Origin: JAZFYD01 sp036443405
GTDB taxonomy: Bacteria > Planctomycetota > PLA2
NCBI GenBank assembly: GCA_036443405.1
Contig: JAZFYD010000206.1
Span: forward strand, 1-10,019
Length of the DNA: 10,019 nucleotides
Reading direction: 5' to 3'
This document shows, in pieces, positions 1 to 6,171 of this stretch. The notes beneath the pieces were generated by a model. The model worked only from the letters and a program-made list of their open reading frames with translations, did not search any database and was not told the DNA's origin. Numbering within the stretch: the first letter of the stretch is position 1; each line of letters starts with the position of its first letter. A program made the translations under genes and the position numbers.

Positions 1-2238
1 GTTCCCGGCAAGATACCCGTAGGCATAGGCCACCGAACCGCGCACCTGCTGCATCGAATCGCGGGCGAGCGCACGCAGCTTCGGCAGAACAGCGGGGTCC
101 TTCTTGCGTGCCAGCTGCTCCACCGCGGTCATGCGCACTTTCTCATCTTTGTCCTGCAGGCGTTGCAGCAACACGAGCTTGGCGGCCGGCTCGTCGCGCT
201 GGCCGAGCGAAGCCACGACGGCGAGTCGGACTTTCCAACGGTCATCCGCCGCGAGCTTGATGAGCGTCGCCGTGTCGATGCCCTCGGCAAGACTCGCCAG
301 AACCGCGTCTTCCGCCGGCCCGACCTTCACCGCCAGGACGTCCACGAGTTTGCGGATCACCTCCTTGCCGGCCTCGGGCACGAGCAGGTGAACCACCTCC
401 TGCACAAAGACGTTGGCCTCGGGCTCGCGCTGAACCGCCCGCACGAATGCGTCGACCTGGTTTTTCGTGAGCGATTCGCCGCCACCGGGGAGCCCGGCCA
501 CGAGGCGCACAGCGTCCATCTTCAGGTCGATCGAACGGAGATCCGTCAGCGACCCCGCGACCATCGTGCGCAGCCGGCGGGCTCGCGCTTCGGGATCGGT
601 GTTGTCGCGGAACCAGCGAAGGTTCTCGGAATAGAAGAGCGCCCAGCTTGACTGCTTGCCGATGTCCCACCAGCGCTGCCAGTCGTAGCGCTTTGCGACC
701 CTGCGCAACTCGTCGATGAGTTCGTCCCGTGCAACCGCCGATCCGTCGACATGCGCATACGCGCAGGTCCGGTCGAGATCGCCGACGTGCACGACCAGCA
801 CCGCCGCGCTTGAAGGCAGCGTGCTGACATCCGCTTCGGTCGTCGTGAAGAACTCCCGTTCGCGGAGGAAGGTCACGAGTGCGACCATCTCCTCGCGCGG
901 AATCGCGTAGGCCTGACCCCGCAGGTACGTCGGCGGCTCCGAGCCTACGGTCGAGATCCGGATCGGCCCGACGGCCTGCTCACGCGGCGAGAGGAGATCG
1001 ATCGAGGTCTCGGCGTAGTCGTCGTCGGAAACTTCGACCAACTCGCGGCGCGCACGAAAGCGCTTGCCGTAGTCGGCCCACCAACGCGCCCAGCGCGGTG
1101 CATGGTCGGGCAGGGTCTGGCCGGTGATGCGACGCAACATCGCATAGGCCAGCGGCCGCACGGTCGAGAAGTCCCGGTAGTGACGTCCGTCCGCGCCGAC
1201 GGAGTTGATCAGGATGATCGGGATGTCTCGGTCGAGCAGTCGCGCAAGCTCGTTGTCGCCGGAGCGAAGGCCCGCCTGCGCGAGCGCCAAAGCGGCTGCG
1301 GCCTGGGGGAGCTTGCGCGAATGGCGGAGGCCGCGCTTGCCCCGCAGCACCTCAAGCGACGCCGGCTCCAAGGGATCCGTCTGGAACGCGCGCCCCATGA
1401 GCGCGATCGACAGCGCCGCGTAGCTGCGCTCGCGCCAGTGTCCATCCTCGCGATGAATGAGCGCGTTGAGCGCCTTGATGTTGGTCTCGTCGTTGCGGGA
1501 GGCGAGCAGCTTCATCGCATGCCGCGCAACCTGCGGCGAGTCGTCGCCCAGCGCGCGGTAGACGCGCGGCCCGCCCTCTTCCCAGGTGAGATGTTCCGAC
1601 TCGATCAGCCGGTCCCAGAGAGTCAGGCCGATGACCCGCGTGAACCCGCGCTCGGCCTTTCGGCGATCCAGGAGACTCAGAATCTCGTCGCGGTGATCGC
1701 GCGTCACGCGGTTGCGGACGAACTTCAGCGCCTGACGCCGCAGGGTCGTGCGGCTGTCGTAGAAAAACCGGAACGACTCCTCGATCGCGAGTTTCGGATC
1801 GAGTTTGTACGCAGCGAGAAAGAAGTCATCCGCCTGCAGCGCTTGCTTGGGTTCCGACGCGGCCAGGATGAGGGCCAGCGCGTGCGACTTCTCGCCGATG
1901 TACCCGAGCACGTATGCGCAACCGGGTTTGAGCTTGGAGGCCTTCGGATCGGAACTCGCGAGCGTTCGGAGCACCAGGTCGCGGCTCCGCTCCTTTTGCA
2001 CGATCAGCTGTTCGGCGGCGCGACGAGCGCTCTCACCCGGCCAGCCCGACAAACGTCCAAGAGTTTCGACAAGCGGATCCTTCGGCGCGGTGCGCTCGGT
2101 ATCTTGCCCGGCTCGCTCGCCCGGGTCCGGCTCGGCGAACTTCGGCTTTCTGCCCCGGTTTACCGGTTTCGGAGTTTGCGCTTGCACCGCCGACGTCCAG
2201 ACCAGGACCGCGGCTGTCATCAACAGGTATGCCCTCAT
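1..2238 (-). CDS. Secreted HEAT-repeat protein (3' end outside window)
   Basis: The minus strand is open without a stop from 2238 to the window edge, giving 746 codons with the C-terminus missing. The first 20 residues form a classic signal peptide: MR, a hydrophobic run, then a cut after AVQA, so the product is probably exported. The ATG at 2238 has a GAGGGG ribosome site (2242-2247) three bases upstream and starts directly at this signal. An in-frame ATG at 2268 would bury the signal, so I prefer 2238. After a charged, proline-rich linker (about residues 21-50) come helical repeats. Around residues 371-387 lies ITGQ...W-x2-WW, a signature common in exported HEAT proteins of GC-rich bacteria. 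Residues about 430-640 are less repetitive. Residues about 647-746 are clear HEAT repeats, with lines such as DDRWKVRLAVVASLGQ and DKDEKVRMTAVEQLA. HEAT arrays usually serve as protein-binding scaffolds; no catalytic motif is visible and the partner is unknown. Confidence 0.85.
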   Translation of the reverse strand, partial: MRAYLLMTAAVLVWTSAVQAQTPKPVNRGRKPKFAEPDPGERAGQDTERTAPKDPLVETLGRLSGWPGESARRAAEQLIVQKERSRDLVLRTLASSDPKASKLKPGCAYVLGYIGEKSHALALILAASEPKQALQADDFFLAAYKLDPKLAIEESFRFFYDSRTTLRRQALKFVRNRVTRDHRDEILSLLDRRKAERGFTRVIGLTLWDRLIESEHLTWEEGGPRVYRALGDDSPQVARHAMKLLASRNDETNIKALNALIHREDGHWRERSYAALSIALMGRAFQTDPLEPASLEVLRGKRGLRHSRKLPQAAAALALAQAGLRSGDNELARLLDRDIPIILINSVGADGRHYRDFSTVRPLAYAMLRRITGQTLPDHAPRWARWWADYGKRFRARRELVEVSDDDYAETSIDLLSPREQAVGPIRISTVGSEPPTYLRGQAYAIPREEMVALVTFLREREFFTTTEADVSTLPSSAAVLVVHVGDLDRTCAYAHVDGSAVARDELIDELRRVAKRYDWQRWWDIGKQSSWALFYSENLRWFRDNTDPEARARRLRTMVAGSLTDLRSIDLKMDAVRLVAGLPGGGESLTKNQVDAFVRAVQREPEANVFVQEVVHLLVPEAGKEVIRKLVDVLAVKVGPAEDAVLASLAEGIDTATLIKLAADDRWKVRLAVVASLGQRDEPAAKLVLLQRLQDKDEKVRMTAVEQLARKKDPAVLPKLRALARDSMQQVRGSVAYAYGYLAGN

Positions 2239-2241
2239 AAG

Positions 2242-2247
2242 CCCCTC
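2242..2247 (-). promoter_or_regulatory. Ribosome binding site of the HEAT-repeat gene
   Basis: On the minus strand GAGGGG lies three bases before the ATG at 2238. It is what decides that start over the in-frame ATG at 2268. The spacing is on the short side. Confidence 0.5.
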
Positions 2248-2322
2248 AGGATCGCCCCGATTGGTCATAGCCGGGTCATGGCGGACTCGCTCGGAAGCGC
2301 GCGGAATCGTATAACGGAGGCC

Positions 2323-2838
2323 ATGGCGGACGCATTGGAAACGCTGCTCGACGAGGCGCGGGCGCTTCAGCGGAACGACCGGTTCGAGGCCGTCGTTCCC
2401 GGCGAGGATTCCGGGCACCTCGTGGAAGCAGCGGAACAGGATTCGTTCGCCGAGGCGATCTTCAGCCTCATGACGGATCGCCAGGTGCGGCCCGAGCACC
2501 GCGCGCGCATCTACCGCGACCTTGTCAAAAAACGAGATGCGATCCTGGAACTGAGGGATCCTCGGCTTCCCGATCTGATTTTTTGGGGTGAGCACGTCGA
2601 TTCGCTCTACAAGGCGCACACCAAGGGTCGACTCAACGCGTTTCATTATGCGCGTGCGCTCGAGGCAACGTGCAAGCGGTGCAAGATCGACCTCTTGCCG
2701 CTGGTCGGTCAAATGACGCAGTTCGGCCGGGCATGGGCCGAGGGCCGCTATCGCGAGTTGCTGGATATGGCGGACTCGCCGGGGGGGCGGCCGCTCGACG
2801 ACGCGCAGGACGCGCCGGACGCTCAACCGACTTCGTAG
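2323..2838 (+). CDS. Conserved-looking small protein of unknown function
   Basis: This encodes 171 residues that I do not recognise. The protein looks soluble and helical, with many charged residues, no signal peptide and no membrane segment. A basic/aromatic core (about residues 50-115) contains MTDRQVRPEHRARIYRDLV and DLIFWGEHVDSLY. A single C-x2-C (CKRC) lies near residues 120-123, too little to call a zinc site. The tail is rich in Asp, Pro, Gly and Ala. The ATG at 2323 follows a GGAGG at 2316-2320, closely spaced. An in-frame ATG at 2278 would add 15 residues but has no visible ribosome site. The gene diverges from the HEAT-repeat gene across an 84-bp gap and its last 16 bases overlap the end of recG on the other strand. 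The reading frame stays open far upstream, but that part is antisense to the HEAT gene and is not coding. The arrangement says nothing firm about function. Confidence 0.65.
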   Translation: MADALETLLDEARALQRNDRFEAVVPGEDSGHLVEAAEQDSFAEAIFSLMTDRQVRPEHRARIYRDLVKKRDAILELRDPRLPDLIFWGEHVDSLYKAHTKGRLNAFHYARALEATCKRCKIDLLPLVGQMTQFGRAWAEGRYRELLDMADSPGGRPLDDAQDAPDAQPTS

Positions 2839-4868
2839 AGGTCGGCGCGGCCCCTGAATCGCCGGAGAAACTCCTCCCGCAACTGGGGGTGGGACATCAG
2901 CGTCCGGTCCGTTTCGAAGAGTTCGAACGCGTCGTCCCGCGCCGCCTCCAGGATCTTGGCGTCGCGCACCAAATCGGCGTGGCGAAAGTCCGGCAGCCCG
3001 TGTTGCCGCGTTCCGAAGAACTCGCCCGGGCCGCGCAGCCGAAGATCCTCCTCGGCGATGAGAAACCCATCTGCGGTCTCCTCCATCACCTTCAAACGGT
3101 TCGTCGCCTCCTCGGTCGGGTCGTTGGCCAAGAGGAAACAAAACGACCGGCCGCCGCCGCGTCCCACACGCCCCCGAAGCTGGTGCAGCGTGCTCAGACC
3201 GAAGCGCTCCGCGTTTTCGATCACGATCACCGACGCGTTCGGCACGTCCACTCCGACCTCGAGAACCGTAGTGCCGACGAGCACGTCGAGTTCGCCGGCG
3301 CGAAACCGCTGCATCGTGGCGGCGCGCTCTTCCGGGGGCGTTCGCCCGGTGACCAATCCCGTGGCCAGGCCGGACAACTCCCCCTGCGTGAGGTGGTGAA
3401 AGCCCTCCTCGGCGGCACGCGCGTCGATCTCCTCGGACTCCTCGACCAGCGGAAAGATCACGTAGCTCTGTTTCTTGTGCTGCGCGGCCTTGCGCACGAC
3501 CTCGTACGCGCGTCCGCGCCGCTCGTGAAACAGAACGTGGGTTTCCGGGGGCTTGCGGCCCGGCGGCAACGCGTCGATCACGGAGACATCGAGATCGCCG
3601 AACGCGGTGAGCGCCAGCGTGCGCGGGATGGGCGTGGCGGTCATGACGAGAACATCCGGCCGCTCGCCCTTGCGCATGAGCTTCGCGCGCTGGGCAACGC
3701 CAAACTTGTGCTGCTCGTCGACGATCACCAGCCCGAGCCGTGCGAACTCGACCTTCGGCTCCAGGATCGCGTGCGTGCCCACGAGCAGATTCACCTCCCC
3801 CGATGCCACCGCGCTAAGGAGTTCCCGGCGGTCGGCGGCCTTGGTGCTACCGACCAGCAGTCCGACGCGCACGGTGGATCCGCCGAGCAGCGTGCGCAGC
3901 GTCTCCGCGTGCTGGCGCGCGAGAAGTTCCGTCGGCGCGAGAAATGCGACCTGCGATTGGTTCGCGATGGCGACCAGCGCGGCGTAAACGGCGACCGCCG
4001 TTTTTCCGGAGCCGACGTCCCCCTGCAGCAACCGCCCCATCGGTGTCGCGCGTTCGAGATCCGCGACGATCTCGGAGACGGCCCGTTCCTGCGCCCCGGT
4101 GAGTTCGAACGGAATCCGCGCCCGGATGCGCGCGTCGATTTTCTCGCCGCACTTGTGCGCGATACCGACTTGCCGCCGCGCACGGTCGCGCTGCATCGCG
4201 ATCGCGAGTTCGAAGTGGAAGAACTCGTCATAGCGGAAACGGCGCCACGCGCGTCCGAGCGACTTGAAGTCCTCGGGGAAGTGCACGTCGCGGACGGCGC
4301 CGGCCAGATCGGGAAGCGAACGCCGGCCGCGCAACTCGTCGGGCATCGGATCGGAAAACGCGTCGCCGACCTGTTCGAGCGCGTGGTGGACCGCGCGGCG
4401 CAGTCCGACACTCGTCACTCCTTTCGTGAGCGGGTAGATCGGCACGATCCGGCCCATGTGCAGCGGATCCTCGTCGCTCAGGGACTCATAGTCCGGCGAG
4501 TTGAGCTTGCCGTCCTTGATCTTGCCGTGCAGCACGACCGCGGTTCCGACGGGCAGATTCTGGGTGATCCAGGGCTGATTCCACCAGCGCACCTCGATCT
4601 CCCCGTTCTCGTCGGCGACAAACGCCTGTGTGTAGCTGCGCCGCCCCCGCATCGGCCGCTTGCGGATCTTGGTGATCTCGCCGCAGACCGTGACCGTCGC
4701 CCCCTCCTGAAGCGTCGCGATCGACTCGAACGAACGGCGATCCTCATACCGCCGGGGCAGGTGATGCAGCAGATCCGCGAGCGTATGCAACCCAAGCTTC
4801 TGAAGCGCCTTGGGAGGCGCCATGCCGAGTCCGGGAAGACCGAGGATGGGATCGTCGAGGGAGGGCAC
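2823..4868 (-). CDS. recG: ATP-dependent DNA helicase RecG
   Basis: RecG is the monomeric helicase that remodels stalled replication forks and branch-migrates Holliday junctions and D-loops. The 681 residues match the family length (E. coli about 693). The N-terminus (about 1-50, with LHTLADLLHHLPRRYEDR) and the OB-fold wedge domain that splits the fork (about 55-145) are both present. Helicase motifs follow: Walker A GDVGSGKT at 283-290, the DEQH box at 384-387, TATPIPR at 410-416, TTVLEVGVDVPNA from about 533, and QLRGRVGRG at 563-571. The C-terminal PGEFFGTRQ segment typical of RecG is also present. Every key motif is intact. The start is GTG; an in-frame TGA seven codons upstream leaves no earlier choice, and the next ATG (residue 16) would cut a conserved stretch. 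No ribosome site is visible, and a long palindrome ends 24 bases upstream. The gene overlaps the small unknown gene tail-to-tail by 16 bp. Confidence 0.97.
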   Translation of the reverse strand: MPSLDDPILGLPGLGMAPPKALQKLGLHTLADLLHHLPRRYEDRRSFESIATLQEGATVTVCGEITKIRKRPMRGRRSYTQAFVADENGEIEVRWWNQPWITQNLPVGTAVVLHGKIKDGKLNSPDYESLSDEDPLHMGRIVPIYPLTKGVTSVGLRRAVHHALEQVGDAFSDPMPDELRGRRSLPDLAGAVRDVHFPEDFKSLGRAWRRFRYDEFFHFELAIAMQRDRARRQVGIAHKCGEKIDARIRARIPFELTGAQERAVSEIVADLERATPMGRLLQGDVGSGKTAVAVYAALVAIANQSQVAFLAPTELLARQHAETLRTLLGGSTVRVGLLVGSTKAADRRELLSAVASGEVNLLVGTHAILEPKVEFARLGLVIVDEQHKFGVAQRAKLMRKGERPDVLVMTATPIPRTLALTAFGDLDVSVIDALPPGRKPPETHVLFHERRGRAYEVVRKAAQHKKQSYVIFPLVEESEEIDARAAEEGFHHLTQGELSGLATGLVTGRTPPEERAATMQRFRAGELDVLVGTTVLEVGVDVPNASVIVIENAERFGLSTLHQLRGRVGRGGGRSFCFLLANDPTEEATNRLKVMEETADGFLIAEEDLRLRGPGEFFGTRQHGLPDFRHADLVRDAKILEAARDDAFELFETDRTLMSHPQLREEFLRRFRGRADLYEVG

Positions 4869-4892
4869 CGCGGGGAAGGTTACCGGATCAAA

Positions 4893-5032
4893 GCCTTGGC
4901 CTCGGCCTCATGCGTCGTGCCGCGCTCTCTCGGTCCCTTTGCCACTCTCTCCTGCCTTGCTCGCGTAGGCAGGGGGAGTGGTCTTGGGAACCGAGGGCGG
5001 TGGCGTACGACGCATGAGGCCGAGGCCGGGGC
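4893..5032. repeat. 140-nt imperfect palindrome (long hairpin) between receiver gene and recG
   Basis: Bases 4898-4918 and 5007-5027 are perfect reverse complements over 21 bp. Allowing two T/G pairs, the outer arms extend to 4893 and 5032, 26 bp in all. Inside, 4929-4937 (CTCGGTCCC) pairs with 4986-4995 with one bulge. Then 4942-4947 pairs with 4976-4981, and 4951-4956 (CCTGCC) pairs with 4968-4973, leaving an 11-base loop at 4957-4967. The whole element therefore folds as one rod. No T-run follows on either strand, so it is not a standard intrinsic terminator. I see no clear target-site duplication. It fills most of the 182-bp gap between two minus-strand genes. It could be a dispersed intergenic palindrome, an RNA processing site or a small non-autonomous element; the sequence alone does not decide. 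Confidence 0.85.
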
Positions 5033-5050
5033 CGAGGAGTCGCGGGGCGA

Positions 5051-5371
5051 CTACCCCTCCAGAACCTCTTTCAACCGTTCCATTCGGATCGGCTTGATCA
5101 GGACCCCGATCTCCGCGGCTTTCAGCCGTGCGCGTTCGCTGCCTTCGGGTTCGTCTCCGGTCAGGAGGAACACCCGGCCCGGCAATGAACACGCCAGTAC
5201 CGCGCCGTCGGCGTCGGGGAGATGGCGATCCACGAGCGCGACCTCGCAGTCCTCCGCGAGCATGACATCGGCGGCGCTGCAGCACTCGACCACCTCGTGG
5301 CCCATCGTGCGCAGAAAGAGCGAGAACACCGACCGCTGCTCTTCGCTGTCTTCGACGAGCAGGATCTTCAT
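5051..5371 (-). CDS. Stand-alone response-regulator receiver domain protein
   Basis: This is a 106-residue CheY-like receiver without an output domain. It opens with MKILLVEDSEEQR, where E7 and D8 are the acidic metal-binding pair. The expected phospho-accepting aspartate is D48 in ALVDRHLPDADG. T71 (LLTG) and K93 (IKP) fill the switch threonine and conserved lysine positions, so all catalytic residues are present. At 106 residues it is slightly shorter than the usual 115-125, mainly at the C-terminal helix. Such single-domain receivers act by binding partner proteins or passing phosphate along a relay; no histidine kinase lies in the window, so the input is unknown. The start follows the stop of the hydrolase gene by 19 bases on the same strand, suggesting co-transcription, though no strong ribosome site is seen. 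Its stop codon lies within a small perfect 6-bp hairpin (5038-5052). Confidence 0.88.
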   Translation of the reverse strand: MKILLVEDSEEQRSVFSLFLRTMGHEVVECCSAADVMLAEDCEVALVDRHLPDADGAVLACSLPGRVFLLTGDEPEGSERARLKAAEIGVLIKPIRMERLKEVLEG

Positions 5372-5390
5372 GGTGCGAACCCGCGCCGGC

Positions 5391-6026
5391 TCACCACGGC
5401 ATCGCTCCGTTCAGAAACGGGTTGGTCTCGCGTTCGGCGCCGATGGTCGTGCTCGGGCCGTGGCCGGAGTGCACAACCGTTTCGTCGGGCATCGCGAGGA
5501 ATACGTCTTTCAACGTCTTTTTCAAGACCGCCGGATCGCCGCCGGGAAGATCCGAACGACCGATGCTGCCCATGAACAGGCAGTCGCCCGAGAACACGAC
5601 GCCCGGCGCGACAAATGTCACGTGGCCCGGTGAGTGCCCCGGCGTGAACACAACTTCGAATTCGAGTCCCGCTACCTTGACGTTCTCGCCCGCGACGAGG
5701 TCGACGTCCACCTCGGGATCGCGATAGCCGTCGAGTCCGTACGCGGCCGCCTGCTGCGCGACGTTTTTCAACAAGAACCCGTCGCCCGGATGGATGGCAA
5801 ACGGGATGTCGTAACGTTCCTTGAGATCCGGCACCGCGCCGATGTGATCGAGATGCCCGTGCGTGTTCAGGATCATCACGGGCGTGAGAGCGAGTTCCTC
5901 GATGCGCGCCGCGATGCGATCGGCTTCATCGCCGGGATCGATCAACACGCATTCGCTCCCGCGATCCTTGGCGACCAGGTAGGTGTTTTCCTGAAACGGC
6001 CCCGTGACCAACTGTTCGATGAGCAT
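5391..6026 (-). CDS. Metallo-beta-lactamase-fold hydrolase, glyoxalase II-like (YcbL type)
   Basis: This 211-residue protein probably hydrolyses a thioester such as an acylglutathione-like substrate, as YcbL-type glyoxalase II proteins do; the true substrate is not readable from sequence. The zinc-binding signature THGHLDH lies at residues 55-61. It is followed by TPGHSPGH with H131, SGD with D148 and SGHG with H189, which together form the full two-metal site. The C-terminus ERETNPFL is typical of the short glyoxalase II-like group that lacks the longer C-terminal substrate domain of classical GloB. I chose the ATG at 6026 because the family begins MxIxxLxxGP. An in-frame ATG at 6074 would add 16 residues and run into the repeat cluster. 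A GGAG (6041-6044) sits 14 bases upstream, rather far. It is the first gene of a minus-strand group with the receiver and recG, and is divergent from mqnC. Confidence 0.9.
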   Translation of the reverse strand: MLIEQLVTGPFQENTYLVAKDRGSECVLIDPGDEADRIAARIEELALTPVMILNTHGHLDHIGAVPDLKERYDIPFAIHPGDGFLLKNVAQQAAAYGLDGYRDPEVDVDLVAGENVKVAGLEFEVVFTPGHSPGHVTFVAPGVVFSGDCLFMGSIGRSDLPGGDPAVLKKTLKDVFLAMPDETVVHSGHGPSTTIGAERETNPFLNGAMPW

Positions 6027-6062
6027 CTTTTTGAACGTAACTCCGGTTGTGTTCAAGTCGCA

Positions 6063-6136
6063 CTGTCTCAACATGGCTCAACATGTCTCAACGGCGTCAG
6101 CCGTTGAACCAGCTACCGCGTCAGCCGTTGAGACAG
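6063..6136. repeat. Cluster of direct and inverted repeats in the hydrolase/mqnC divergent region
   Basis: The 14-mer GCGTCAGCCGTTGA occurs at 6094-6107 and again at 6118-6131, 24 bases apart. CTCAAC recurs three times with about 10-base spacing (6067-6072, 6077-6082, 6087-6092). Inverted pairs overlap: TGTCTCAACGGC (6084-6095) matches 6124-6135 perfectly over 12 bp. CTGTCTCAAC (6063-6072) matches 6127-6136 over 10 bp. TCAACGGC (6088-6095) also matches 6100-6107 over 8 bp with a four-base loop. The arms can therefore form mutually exclusive hairpins. The location between two divergent genes suits operators or an attenuator-like leader, but this is inference. Confidence 0.7.
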
Positions 6137-6171
6137 CGGCCCTTCGCGTCGCTTCGGGGCGTCAAGACGGC

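Noticed and set aside
2278..2289. ATGGCGGACTCG repeated at 2767-2778
   Set aside because: A 12-base match in biased GC-rich coding sequence with different flanks; most likely chance.
2310..2315. TATAAC as a possible -10 box for the small plus-strand gene
   Set aside because: It would put transcription start at the ATG and make the GGAGG site useless; no matching -35 box is visible.
1102..2322. Upstream extension of the small plus-strand gene's frame
   Set aside because: It is antisense to the HEAT-repeat gene, whose signal peptide, ribosome site and HEAT signatures are clear. Only the part from about 2323 reads as a protein.
4893..5032. The palindrome as an insertion-sequence remnant or MITE
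   Set aside because: No clear target-site duplication, no transposase trace, and pairing continues through the interior as in a folded rod; kept as an unclassified palindrome.
5038..5052. AGTCGC/GCGACT hairpin with a three-base loop over the receiver stop codon
   Set aside because: Only six base pairs and no T-run; too weak to call a terminator in GC-rich DNA.
4908..5285. Minus-strand frame overlapping the receiver and the palindrome
   Set aside because: Arg-rich and out of frame with the receiver, whose catalytic residues are all present; it would also run through the hairpin.
2670..5633. A 2.9-kb plus-strand open frame antisense to recG, the receiver and part of the hydrolase
   Set aside because: Its translation is low-complexity Arg/Ala-rich and matches nothing. 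Long antisense open frames are expected opposite real genes in GC-rich DNA, and the minus-strand genes carry all family motifs.
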